In this document: in pieces, positions 20,401 through 27,725 of the stretch
Layout of the letters: every line of letters starts with the position of its first letter
Position numbering within the stretch: the first letter of the stretch is position 1
Origin: an uncultured Verrucomicrobiales bacterium
GTDB taxonomy: Bacteria > Verrucomicrobiota > Verrucomicrobiia > Limisphaerales > Palsa-1400
Length of the DNA stretch: 41,044 nucleotides
Reading direction: 5' to 3'
NCBI GenBank assembly: GCA_903927905.1
Contig: CAIYOY010000133.1
Location: 1 to 41,044 of the forward strand
Notes under the pieces: generated by a model
What the model was told of the DNA's origin: nothing
The model's input: only the letters and a program-made list of their open reading frames with translations
Database searches by the model: none
Position numbers and translations under genes: made by a program

Positions 20401-22739
20401 TGGTCAGTGACCGGCCTTCGACCAATACGACGGTCTTCACGTTGGCGACCCTCGCCCCTGGCGCGGTCACCAACTTCACCGCCACTTATACGGTTCCGCC
20501 CAACGCCTGCACGGTCACCACGACCTTTAGCGCCACCGGTCATGACAATTGCAGCGGCAACAATGTCACCAACATCACCGCGACCACTTGCACGGTCATT
20601 ACGACTCCGAACATCGGGGTCACACTGAACTGCCCGGTTACGTCTTCGGTCACTGGCGGCTTGATTACCTACACTGGAACGGTGACCAACTCCGGCAACG
20701 TCATCTTGAACAATGTCATGGTGATTGACAATCAGACGTCGCCCACGAACGTCTTGATCATCGCCAGCATGGCGGCGCATTCGTCCTCGAACTTCACCGC
20801 CACGTTCATCGCCCCGGCTAACTCCTGCTCAGTGAGCAGCACAGTGACCGCCACCGGCAGCGACAACTGCACCGGCAACATGGTGACGAATATCGCTTCG
20901 GCCAACTGCTCGTTGATCACGACCCCGGCACTTGTTCTGACCCAGAACTGCCCGGTCAGTCCGATCTTCCCCGGCACGGTGATGACTTATAGCGGCACGG
21001 TGAGCAACGCGGGTAACATCACGATCACTAACGTGGTCATCGTGAATGACCAGAGCGGGATCACCCCGATCTTCACCGCCGCCTCGCTGGCGCCAGGAGC
21101 AGTCTCCAACTATTCCGGCAGCTATACGGCTCCGACGCTGTGTTCCACCACCAGCACTTCGACCGGCACTGGTCGCAGCATCTGCGGCGTGTTCGTCACC
21201 AACGCGGTGACCACGACCTGCCAGATCACCACGACCCCGGGCATCCAAGTGGTCCAGTCCTGCCCCGTGACCAATGTGCTGGCCGGCGGATTACTGACCT
21301 ACACCGGCACGGTGCGGAACACCGGCAATATCACGCTGACCAACGTCATCGTGACGAGCGATCGCCCCAGCTCGAATACGGTGATCTTCACCCGCGCCAC
21401 TCTCGCGGTTGGCGCCATCGCCAACTTCTCCGGCAGCTATCAAGTGCCGAGCAACTGCTGTGTGGTTTCGAGCACGGTCACCGGCACTGGCCAGGGCTGC
21501 GCTGGAGTCACCGTTAGTGATACCGATACACGGACCTGCACGGTGTTGACGATTCCGGCCATCGTGGTCACCAAGAACTGCACCTCCGGCACCATCCGCG
21601 CGGGCGACATGCTGACCTACACCGGGTTTGTCAGCAACTCCGGCGACATCACCTTGATCAACGTCACCGTGATAAATAATCAACCGAACGGCGGCACCAC
21701 CCTCTTCGGCCCTGCCACTCTTGCCCCGGGCGAACGGTTCTACTACTCGGCCTCTTACGTTGTTCCGGCGGACTTCTGCGGAATGGACACGGTCACGGCC
21801 AGCGGCATGAATGTCTGCACCTATCAAACGGTGACGAACAGCGTGACCTCGACCTGTCCGGTGACCACGCCTCCCCCGCGCATCGCCCTGACCAAGAATT
21901 GCCCGGTGACACCGACGCCGCGCGGCGGCCTCTACACCTTCACCGGCACGGTGAGCAATCCTGGCACGGTCACGCTGGTCAATGTCTTCATCGTGGACAA
22001 TCAACCGACGAACAACAGCCCGATCATCGGGCCGATCAGCATCGCGCCCGGCGCCACAGTCATCTTCACCAACAGCTACATCGCCCCGCGCTGCTGCTGC
22101 TTGATATTTGACACGCTCACCGCCAACGGCCAGGACCGCTGCTCCGGCAGCAGTGTGACAACGACGGCTTCGACCGTCTGTCCGATCTTGTCCACTCCGA
22201 GCCTCTCGATCACCCGGGTTTGCCCGGTGACCGGACCGGTCGGCAGCACTTATACCTACACCGGCTTCGTCACCAACACCGGCGACGTGGTCCTGACCAA
22301 CGTGCTGATCTACAGCAGCCAGCCGAACGCCAACACGCTGTTGTTCGGGCCGACGGAACTCGCCCCCGGCGAATCCACCTCCTTCACCGGCAGTTACACG
22401 GTGGTGACCAATTCCAATCCGGCGAACGATACCGTCACTGCGGTCGGCACGGACACTTGCCAGGGTCGGACAGTTTCCGCCTCGGCGAACTGCGCTGGCG
22501 CTGTGGGAGAACCGGTTCCGCCGACGATCACTTGGCTGACCGTTTCCAATCACTTGGCGACCGTCACTTGGTCGGCCATCTCCGGGAATACCTATTCGCT
22601 GCAAAGCAAGGACTACCTTGGGACGAATATCTGGGGCACGGTTCCCGGACCGGTGGTCGCCACGACCAACAGCGCGTCCAAACTGGACCCGACGCCGATC
22701 ACGACGAACCGCTTCTACCGCGTCAAGGTCGGGCCATAA
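14424..22739 (+). CDS. Giant secreted protein with tandem DUF11-like (TIGR01451-type) repeats
   Basis: Track ORF 14298-22739 (2813 aa). Likely start ATG 14424 with signal SIRFTFAALLAGLFLLLGSSPSARAQ. About 23 modules of ~105 aa with pattern L.LTQNCPV.P.VPGG.L.YSGTVSN.GNITLTNVV...LAPGA.SN..GSY.AP..CS.TST.TGT..S.CG...TN...T.C.ITT.P. Confidence 0.85.
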   Translation: MTIPTSNSAPNTRGPSSIRFTFAALLAGLFLLLGSSPSARAQGTPPSCNGSGIGITLFTDANDAHIGDTLYYSAYVYNGIPNSGRTVCDASNITASITTPDGVIHPMTLLRTYLSQGQGDFYSNVVSYVVRAQDVLPDGTVRATDQDHAKILQNDTPSDGDGLQGVNTEISLPCILLISTCTGGVGENGLINFIGTVTNCGNNTLVNVAITNYVDGQAYPVAFITNLAFGQIANFSGSFTPTNPCAQTTQTLVGTGSDQYTAHPRQLFSTNQNTCGESLTPGIVVTKSCPVSPVAPGQLLVFSGSVSNSGNVTLTNIVVVNNVPTNNTPVITYATLAPGAISNFTGGYLAPTNCSATDTLTATANSRCGVPVSSSATATCSITTTPQILVTALCPVSQILSGGTFINTGSVQNTGNNALTNVVVVSSLPVANTVVFSANTMAPGVIANFTTTNTVPANACTVSTTFTGTGRDSCTLTPVTNSSTANCSVTTAPSIGVTLSCPVSPATTGGLIVYTGNVTNSGNVTLNNIFVVNNQPTNNAPVVGPLTLAPHTSSNFTTSFIAPANSCSVSSTVKATGNDNCTSLPVTNTATANCTLLTSPSLVLVQTCPVIQAVPGGALVYSGTVSNAGNITLTNVVILNNQTGTNVIFTALSMAPGAVSNYSGSYTAPAACSSTSTSTGTAVSICGTPVNNSSTTTCPISTAPFLVLIQNCPVTPAVPGGTLVYSGTVSNAGNITVTNVIIRNDQTGVNPIFTAASMAPGAVSNYSGSYTAPAACTSTSTSTGTATSICGVAMTNTVTTTCPITTTPGIVLTQACPVSPVSPGNLLTFTGTVRNSGNIMLTNVVILNDQIGLTPVYTIANLAPGAISNYTGSYTAPNSCTSTSTSTGTATSICGVPVTNTASTTCPLTTAPGIFLTQSCPVSPVSPGGLLIYTGSVSNSGNITLTNVVILNSQTGTNVIYMVTNLPAGAVSNYTGSYLAPSNCSVTSTSTGTGRSTCGIAVTNTVTSTCSITTTPVIAVTAVCPVTPLVPGGSFIYSGTVSNAGNNILTNVLVVADRPVANTVIFSAATMAAGAVANFTSTNTVPANACFVTTTFTGTGRDSCTLNSVTNSATATCTVITAPNIGVTLNCPVTTATTGGLITYTGTVTNSGNVILNNVTVIDNQASPTNVLIIASMAAHSSSNFTASFTAPANSCSVSSTVTATGSDNCTGNMVTNAATANCSLITTPLLVLTQNCPITPAVPGGLLIYSGTVSNAGNITLTNVVILNNQTGTNVIYTITNLAPGAVSNYSGSYIAPAACLSTSTSTGTATSICGVPVTNAVSTTCAISTAPLLVLTQNCPVTQAVPGGLLVYSGTVSNAGNITLNNVSIVNDQTGGSPIFTAVSMAPGAVLNYSGSYTAPAACSSTSTSTGTATSICGPVVSNTATTVCPITTTPSLNLTQNCPVTPIVPGGLLTYTGTVRNSGNIMLTNVVIVNSQSGTIYTVTNLAPGAISNYTGSYLTPTNCSTASTSTGTATSICGVSVTNTASTTCAITTTPVLIVTQNCPITPAVPGGLLIYSGTVSNAGNITLTNVVILNNQTGTNVIYTVTNLAPGAGSNYTGSYIAPAACSSTSTSTGTATSVCGVSVTNSASTTCSISTAPFLVLTQNCPVTPAVPGGLMIYSGTVSNAGNITITNVVILNNQSGPTPIFTAVSMAPGAVSNFSGSYPTPAACTTTSTSTGTATSICGIAMTNTATTTCTITTTPNITLTQNCPVAPVVPGGLLTYSGTVQNTGNIMLTNVVIVNSQTGTNVIYTVTNLAPGAISNYSGSYVAPTNCSTGSTSTGTATSICGVSVTNTASTTCTITTTPVLILTQNCPITPVVPGGLLTYSGTVSNAGNITITNVVILNSQTGTNVIYTVTNLAPGAVSNYSGSYLAPTNCSVTSTSIGTGRSVCGIAVTNTVISTCSITTAPQIKVTVLCPVTPITPGSVFTYTGSVSNAGNIILTNVLVVSDRPSTNTTVFTLATLAPGAVTNFTATYTVPPNACTVTTTFSATGHDNCSGNNVTNITATTCTVITTPNIGVTLNCPVTSSVTGGLITYTGTVTNSGNVILNNVMVIDNQTSPTNVLIIASMAAHSSSNFTATFIAPANSCSVSSTVTATGSDNCTGNMVTNIASANCSLITTPALVLTQNCPVSPIFPGTVMTYSGTVSNAGNITITNVVIVNDQSGITPIFTAASLAPGAVSNYSGSYTAPTLCSTTSTSTGTGRSICGVFVTNAVTTTCQITTTPGIQVVQSCPVTNVLAGGLLTYTGTVRNTGNITLTNVIVTSDRPSSNTVIFTRATLAVGAIANFSGSYQVPSNCCVVSSTVTGTGQGCAGVTVSDTDTRTCTVLTIPAIVVTKNCTSGTIRAGDMLTYTGFVSNSGDITLINVTVINNQPNGGTTLFGPATLAPGERFYYSASYVVPADFCGMDTVTASGMNVCTYQTVTNSVTSTCPVTTPPPRIALTKNCPVTPTPRGGLYTFTGTVSNPGTVTLVNVFIVDNQPTNNSPIIGPISIAPGATVIFTNSYIAPRCCCLIFDTLTANGQDRCSGSSVTTTASTVCPILSTPSLSITRVCPVTGPVGSTYTYTGFVTNTGDVVLTNVLIYSSQPNANTLLFGPTELAPGESTSFTGSYTVVTNSNPANDTVTAVGTDTCQGRTVSASANCAGAVGEPVPPTITWLTVSNHLATVTWSAISGNTYSLQSKDYLGTNIWGTVPGPVVATTNSASKLDPTPITTNRFYRVKVGP
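15268..22500 (+). repeat. Coding tandem repeat array (~105-codon modules, ~23 copies)
   Basis: Recurring CPV / SGTVSN.GNI / CG / TTC.ITTTP landmarks counted by eye. Confidence 0.85.
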
Positions 22740-22764
22740 GAATCAATTAGTTGGGGAATTCCAT

Positions 22765-22799
22765 CCCAGCCGAAGGAAAGTTCCTTCGGCTGGGTTTTT
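22765..22799 (+). terminator. Rho-independent terminator of the giant gene
   Basis: CCCAGCCGAAGGAA-AG-TTCCTTCGGCTGGG-TTTTT: perfect 14-bp stem plus T-tract. Confidence 0.93.
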
Positions 22800-22824
22800 C
22801 GGTGAATAAATAAAAAAGACAATT

Positions 22825-23859
22825 ATGAAAGAAACCAATATGAAAAAAACAACATCAGTTTTAGCGAGCGTCTCCTGGTTGAGCGCATTATGCGTGGTCG
22901 CCACGGTGCAAGCCGCGCCGAAAATCCAATTCAACCTGACGACTTATGACTTCGGCAAGACCTCGCAGGTCGCCTCCGTCTCCGGCGTCTTCACTTACAC
23001 GAACACCGGCGATGCCACGCTTGTCCTCCAGCCGCCCCAACCTTCTTGCGGCTGCACCGTCGCCGCGTTGAAGCCGAACACTCTCGCGCCTGGCGACAGC
23101 GGCGAATTGTCCTTCACCCTCAATCTTGGCCAGGCCAAGACCACGATGGAGAAACATATCTCGGTGAAGTCCAACGATCCGCTGACGCCAGAAGTCTCGC
23201 TCATCATCCGGGTGGATTACACGCCGCTTTACGCGCTTGATCCGATGACCATTTCGCCCAGTCTGGTTTTCGGCAAAAATGAAACCACGCAATTTGCCAC
23301 CCTCACCCGCACCGATGGCAAAGCGCTGCGCATCAGTCGTCTTGACCCGTCCAAGCCCTGGATCACGGCGACCATCGAGGGCGCTGGCACCAATGAAGCC
23401 GTCGCCACCATTCGCATCGTCACCAAACGGGATGGAGCACCGCGCCGGTTCAGCGAATTCGTCCAGATCTATACCGACGACCAGTCAAGCAAACCCGCCA
23501 CCAGCATTTATGTCTATGGCCAGATCATGGGCGAAGTGGCCGTCACGCCGGAATCACTTTATTGGAGCATCCCCAACGCCACGACCGCGCTGGCCGATCG
23601 CCCGGAATCACTCGTCCTGCGGCGCATGACCATTACGTCCGCCGAGGGCAAGGTGTTGGAATTGAAAAATCCGCAAAGCACCATCAAAGGCATCAAGGTG
23701 GAACTCGTGCCCAAGGAAGCCGGCAAGACTTATGAACTCGTCGCCCGCCTGGATGATCTGCCAGCGAGCAGCATCAGCGGCAATATCAGTTTTGAAACCT
23801 CCGTGGCCTCGCAAGCGAGGATTGAAGTTCCTGTTATTGTCAACGTGTTCAAACCGTAA
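22825..23859 (+). CDS. DUF1573 domain-containing secreted protein
   Basis: Signal peptide, then YDFGKTSQVASVSGVFTYTNTGDATLVLQPPQPSCGCTVAAL...LAPGDSGEL, typical DUF1573. Confidence 0.85.
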   Translation: MKETNMKKTTSVLASVSWLSALCVVATVQAAPKIQFNLTTYDFGKTSQVASVSGVFTYTNTGDATLVLQPPQPSCGCTVAALKPNTLAPGDSGELSFTLNLGQAKTTMEKHISVKSNDPLTPEVSLIIRVDYTPLYALDPMTISPSLVFGKNETTQFATLTRTDGKALRISRLDPSKPWITATIEGAGTNEAVATIRIVTKRDGAPRRFSEFVQIYTDDQSSKPATSIYVYGQIMGEVAVTPESLYWSIPNATTALADRPESLVLRRMTITSAEGKVLELKNPQSTIKGIKVELVPKEAGKTYELVARLDDLPASSISGNISFETSVASQARIEVPVIVNVFKP

Positions 23860-23890
23860 ACGTGTGAACTTTACCCACGACGGTAGCAGT

Positions 23891-23945
23891 TTCTCCCTCT
23901 CCGCTCCATCGGATGGAGGGGAGAGGGCTGGGGTGAGGTGAGGTT
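23891..23945. repeat. Dispersed palindromic repeat, copy 2 (cf. 2155-2245)
   Basis: ttctccctctccgctccatcggatggaggggagagggctggggtgaggtgaggtt. Confidence 0.75.
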
Positions 23946-24109
23946 CTTGGCCTTTTCTAATTATCTTTCCTCTTTAAACGATCTTCCCCGAGGCCGGTGC
24001 GCAGTATTCTGTGCCACCACGAAAGGCTTCGCCGAAGGCCGGTCCGGCGACCGGGCGGGTATCGCGTCGGTTAGTGTGTAGCAGCCCTCCCCGGTGATTG
24101 TCGAAACCA

Positions 24110-24142
24110 ACCCTGCGACTGGGCTCAAAACGGTCGCAGGGT
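24110..24142. terminator. Stem-loop downstream of the DUF3179 gene
   Basis: ACCCTGCGAC-N13-GTCGCAGGGT: perfect 10-bp arms 27 bp past the minus-strand stop. No strong T-tract. Confidence 0.5.
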
Positions 24143-24168
24143 AAATTTTTCACCACCGATCGCCCGGT

Positions 24169-25170
24169 TTACTTCCCGAAAATTGATGTCTGCGGATGTT
24201 CCGCCGCCCAGGCGAACCATTTGACTTGAACACTGTCCATCCAAATAAGATGCGGCCCTCCATCAGCGGAACGGCCAGTGATGTCCCAATGCTGCGCTGT
24301 GCGCTCATCGGTGAATGGGGCCGCGCCGGCCTTGGGATCTATATGGAAAATCCAGCCCGCATCACCCTTGATCCCGGAAGTGCCCCAGGGCTGATGATAG
24401 GCCGCCGCCGTACGCGTTGGGCCGTACCATAAAATGATGCGCGGCTGGCCGTTGGTCGAATCATGGATGACCCCGGCTTTCTCTACGACGTCGAGCGGAT
24501 AGGCCCGCGCCTGTTTTCCATCCCAAACTCCCAGCACCATCGTCTCCGCTGGCAGACGCGGGTCGGCGGGAATGCGGCTCTTGACCGAATCCTCATTCGG
24601 CGCGTCGGGCAAATCCACGGGTTTATATTTGTCATACATGAAATAGGCGACCGATGCCGGATATCGTTTCTGCCAAAAACCCCAGTCGCTCAAAAGCGTG
24701 GCCTCGGGTTGCAGATGGCTTCCCTTCCTCGGACCCTCCAGCGCGATCCCTGTCAAACACGAATAAATCGTGCCATCCTTGCTTTTCATCACCATGACGC
24801 CGTTGCGCCAGCCGTGGAATTTAAAGGGCTGGCCGTCCGGAATAAAGCCCCGCGCATAACCGGCCTCGGCATCATTCGCAAAAACACCCCAGCCATCGCT
24901 CAACACCCGGTACTTGTTCAGAAAAAAACGGATGGGGATCGCGCCGTCGTTGACATAACCATCCGCCTGCACTTGCAGCCAGCAAAGCACCCGGTCATCG
25001 CTCCGCAATTCGTCTTTCCGGCGGACATTCTCGATCTGGCAATGGGAACAGTTGGGATGCAGCAGCGTTTCAAAGGCGTCTGGTTTCACCAGCACGTCAA
25101 GGGTTTCAGTCCCCGAGGCCAAACCAGCTGACAGGCAGAGTGCGGTTATGAAAACGCAGCGTATAATCAT
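24169..25170 (-). CDS. DUF3179 domain-containing protein
   Basis: Probable start MIIRCVFITALCLSAGLASG at 25170. VLGVWDGKQARAYPLDVVEKAGVIHDSTNGQPRIILWYGPTRTAAAY is DUF3179-like. Confidence 0.8.
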   Translation of the reverse strand: MIIRCVFITALCLSAGLASGTETLDVLVKPDAFETLLHPNCSHCQIENVRRKDELRSDDRVLCWLQVQADGYVNDGAIPIRFFLNKYRVLSDGWGVFANDAEAGYARGFIPDGQPFKFHGWRNGVMVMKSKDGTIYSCLTGIALEGPRKGSHLQPEATLLSDWGFWQKRYPASVAYFMYDKYKPVDLPDAPNEDSVKSRIPADPRLPAETMVLGVWDGKQARAYPLDVVEKAGVIHDSTNGQPRIILWYGPTRTAAAYHQPWGTSGIKGDAGWIFHIDPKAGAAPFTDERTAQHWDITGRSADGGPHLIWMDSVQVKWFAWAAEHPQTSIFGK

Positions 25171-25243
25171 GGCAAGGACATTGGGGCAAATCACCATTGC
25201 GCTCAAGTTGCAATTCCGCCATGGCCAAGTCAGATCAGCCTTC

Positions 25244-25283
25244 GGGTTATACCCCATAGCGCCCGCGACTCCATCGCCTATCC
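25244..25283 (+). promoter_or_regulatory. Bipartite motif copy 3: GGGTTATACCCCATAGC-N15-GCCTATCC
   Basis: Upstream of the DUF3309-led small-protein cluster. Confidence 0.5.
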
Positions 25284-25352
25284 TCATCGCATTGGGATCA
25301 TGTAACTCTTCCGCCCCGGAAAGTCGGGTTCCTTGTCAACGAAAGAAATATT

Positions 25353-25508
25353 ATGTTAGGAACGGTTTTATTGGTGCTGCTGATTCTCATGGTCCTCGGC
25401 GCGCTTCCCACCTGGCCGCACAGCAAGGGTTGGGGCTATTACCCCAGTGGCGGGCTTGGTTTGGTGCTGGTGATTTTGGTCGTGCTCCTTTTGCTCGGTC
25501 GAATTTGA
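25353..25508 (+). CDS. DUF3309 family small membrane protein (51 aa; absent from ORF track)
   Basis: MLGTVLLVLLILMVLGALPTWPHSKGWGYYPSGGLGLVLVILVVLLLLGRI* matches the DUF3309 pattern (GALPTWP.S..WGY.PSGGLGL.L.ILLILLLLGRI). Confidence 0.92.
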   Translation: MLGTVLLVLLILMVLGALPTWPHSKGWGYYPSGGLGLVLVILVVLLLLGRI

Positions 25509-25522
25509 ACAGGAATAAATTT

Positions 25523-26161
25523 ATGCTGCAAAGTCTTAAACAATTATACGGCGATAAACTCGGCGCAGCCGAGGGCGAAATCGGTCAGGTGAAGGATTTT
25601 TATTTCGACGACCAAAGCTGGACCATTCGCTACATCGTCGCCGACACCGGCACCTGGCTCTCAGGCCGGCAGGTTCTTCTCTCGCCCCGAGCCTTCGGCC
25701 ATTTTCACGAAGCTGGAAAAGTCTTGGACGTGAATTTGACCCGGAAACAAATCGAAGGCAGTCCCTCCATTAATCTGCACAAACCCGTCTCGCGCCAATA
25801 CGAGGAGGAATACCATCGCTATTACAATTGGCCGTTTTACTGGGAATCACCTCTGCCCGACGGAATAATCGCGCCGCCGCGCGAATCCGATACGCACCTG
25901 CGCAGCGCCCAAGCCGTGACCGGCTATCACATCCAGGCCAGCGACGGCATTTTCGGCCACGTCTCCGATTTTATGATGGACGCCAAAAACTGGGCCATCC
26001 GCCAACTGATCGTGAAGACCGGCCATCGCTTTTCCGGCAAGGAAGTGGAGATTCCGGTGAGTCAGGTCGAACGCATCAGTTACGATGAGTCGGCCGTCAT
26101 CGTGAATTTAACCACGGCAGCGGTCGAAAACAGCCCTGCACCGCTGAAGGCCAAAGCTTAA
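25523..26161 (+). CDS. PRC-barrel domain protein (two PRC-barrel-like halves)
   Basis: MLQSLKQLYGDKLGAAEGEIGQVKDFYFDDQSWTIRYIVADTGTWLSGRQVLLSP... and GYHIQASDGIFGHVSDFMMDAKNWAIRQLIVKTGHRFSGKEVEIPVSQVERISYDES. Start 25523 is better than the track's 25052. Confidence 0.88.
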   Translation: MLQSLKQLYGDKLGAAEGEIGQVKDFYFDDQSWTIRYIVADTGTWLSGRQVLLSPRAFGHFHEAGKVLDVNLTRKQIEGSPSINLHKPVSRQYEEEYHRYYNWPFYWESPLPDGIIAPPRESDTHLRSAQAVTGYHIQASDGIFGHVSDFMMDAKNWAIRQLIVKTGHRFSGKEVEIPVSQVERISYDESAVIVNLTTAAVENSPAPLKAKA

Positions 26162-26180
26162 TCTCAGTCAAATAATTTTT

Positions 26181-26414
26181 ATGAAACACAATAAACATCA
26201 GCAAAAAGAGGCAGCCGCCGATCGGGCGAACTTAAGCACCAACGGAGTTGATTTTGCTCCGTCCGCCGACGAAGTGGCCCGCCGGGCCTATTTCAGTTAC
26301 CAAAACGAAGGCTCGAAGCCTGGACGCGACGTGCAGCATTGGCTCGAAGCCGAAGCGCAACTTCTCGCCGAACGTAATCTCACCCGGATTCACGGCTTTC
26401 ACAACGCAAACTAA
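26181..26414 (+). CDS. DUF2934 domain-containing protein
   Basis: EVARRAYFSYQNEGSKPGRDVQHWLEAEAQLLAE matches DUF2934. Confidence 0.8.
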   Translation: MKHNKHQQKEAAADRANLSTNGVDFAPSADEVARRAYFSYQNEGSKPGRDVQHWLEAEAQLLAERNLTRIHGFHNAN

Positions 26415-26421
26415 TATTCTT

Positions 26422-26877
26422 ATGCCCACTCCATTTATAGACCGCGACTTGACCCAGCAAGCTCCCCACAGCCCGCGCGAACGCCTCGCCGGATTCGCCA
26501 TTGCCCTCCGCACCCTGGACAAATGCCGCGCCAGCCTGACGGGAAAATTGGGCGACTATCATTACGATTGTCCGCTGGACAAAATGCTTTTCGGTTTCAA
26601 GGGCATCACTGGCGACCAATTCAAAACAGCTGTTCAATCCTCAAAAAATTATGAAGAAGTCGGCGCCTGGCTGCTGGCTAATGGCACCCAAAAAACACCG
26701 GCGGAAATTAAAGCCTGGTCGGATGAAATGGAAGCGGGCAGTCCCATGAAAAATCCGGAAAAACGCGCTTACTTCATCGAGCAATGCTCCAAACTGATGA
26801 TCAATCCTCAAACCAACACCACCTTCGACTGGCTGGAAGCCGACGACCGCGCCTCGTTCAGCCAAAAACCGAAGTAA
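26422..26877 (+). CDS. DUF5069 domain-containing protein
   Basis: RDLTQQAPHSPRERLAGFAIALRTLDKCRASLTGKLGDYHYDCPLDKMLFGFKGI. Confidence 0.75.
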   Translation: MPTPFIDRDLTQQAPHSPRERLAGFAIALRTLDKCRASLTGKLGDYHYDCPLDKMLFGFKGITGDQFKTAVQSSKNYEEVGAWLLANGTQKTPAEIKAWSDEMEAGSPMKNPEKRAYFIEQCSKLMINPQTNTTFDWLEADDRASFSQKPK

Positions 26878-26891
26878 CACCTGTTCTATTT

Positions 26892-27119
26892 ATGAAAACA
26901 ACTGCCCGCAAACTCGTGGAAGTGCTGCAAACCCCGGTCTTCCCCAAAACACTTCACCGGCTTCGACCGAATTCCAAGACGGCTGCCGGCAAGGCGAATT
27001 CGCCCAAACGGGACAATATTTTTTCCCAATCCCGTGATCTTCGCGAGGATCGCGGCACGCGCCAGATAAAAGCAAAACTGAGCGCCCAAACTCTTTTTCG
27101 CATCTGCGCCCTCCTTTAA
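26892..27119 (+). CDS. Small hypothetical protein
   Basis: 75 aa, in line with the cluster, TTTATG start context as in its neighbours. Confidence 0.4.
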   Translation: MKTTARKLVEVLQTPVFPKTLHRLRPNSKTAAGKANSPKRDNIFSQSRDLREDRGTRQIKAKLSAQTLFRICALL

Positions 27120-27123
27120 ATTT

Positions 27124-27345
27124 ATGAACATAAATTCAATACCCTTTAACTCCTCGCTCCGTCAGATGATGCGCGAACGCACAGTTAAATTCGCCGTCAA
27201 CAGCGGTCGTTCCGCTCTTGAAATTTGGGCCTCCGATTGGGAACACGCGGCGCACGAATTGGCCATCGAAGGCGAAATGGAGTCGCGGCCGCATTCCACC
27301 TATGCAGAAAACTCCGCCTCGCAAACAGCAACACTAAGCTTATGA
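27124..27345 (+). CDS. Small protein with divergent DUF2934-like motif
   Basis: MMRERTVKFAVNSGRSALEIWASDWEHAAHELAIEGE, paralogous to the next ORF. Confidence 0.6.
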   Translation: MNINSIPFNSSLRQMMRERTVKFAVNSGRSALEIWASDWEHAAHELAIEGEMESRPHSTYAENSASQTATLSL

Positions 27346-27725
27346 ATACCAATCCACTGAAAGAGGGAACCTTGACGGAAAACTCCGTCGGCCTTGGCAC
27401 CGTGACCCGCAAAATGGTCCGCGAGCGCGCGGTGGAACTGGCAGTCATCAACGGTCGTGCCGCCCACGACGTCTCGAAGTCTGATTGGGAACAAGCCAAA
27501 CTCGAATTGACCGGCGGCTCCGAAGTGGACTCGAGCGAATCTGTCACTGAACATTGGAATCCATTGCCCGGCTCCACCGGCCACAAAGCGCCGGTGTCGG
27601 GCAGCGAAGACGAAGACGATGAAGGCCGCAGCGACAATGAAAATCTCACCGAAGAAGGCATCGCGGGCGCGGAACACGACCAAATGCTGCAGGCCGCCAA
27701 AGCAGATTTAAAAAAGAATTTGTAA
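27342..27725 (+). CDS. Small protein with divergent DUF2934-like motif and acidic tail
   Basis: MVRERAVELAVINGRAAHDVSKSDWEQAKLELTGG plus SEDEDDEGRSDNENLTEEG. Start overlaps the upstream stop. Confidence 0.65.
   Translation: MNTNPLKEGTLTENSVGLGTVTRKMVRERAVELAVINGRAAHDVSKSDWEQAKLELTGGSEVDSSESVTEHWNPLPGSTGHKAPVSGSEDEDDEGRSDNENLTEEGIAGAEHDQMLQAAKADLKKNL

Noticed and set aside
15268-22500. CRISPR-like regular repeats
   Set aside because: Periodicity is ~315 bp in an uninterrupted coding frame with protein-level conservation. No short direct repeats with unique spacers anywhere in the window.
21291-22604. 437-aa minus-strand ORF (and 19200-20102, 18579-19166, 17922-18440, 16767-17285)
   Set aside because: Repetitive His/Arg/Asp/Gly translations (DDHVGQRDIAGVAHRAG) that are the antisense shadow of the DUF11 repeat array.
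24010-24060. GC-rich palindromic stretch (ccggtccggcgaccgg) near the DUF3179 gene end
   Set aside because: Short 6-bp arms in a GC-rich intergenic region. Not distinguishable from chance.
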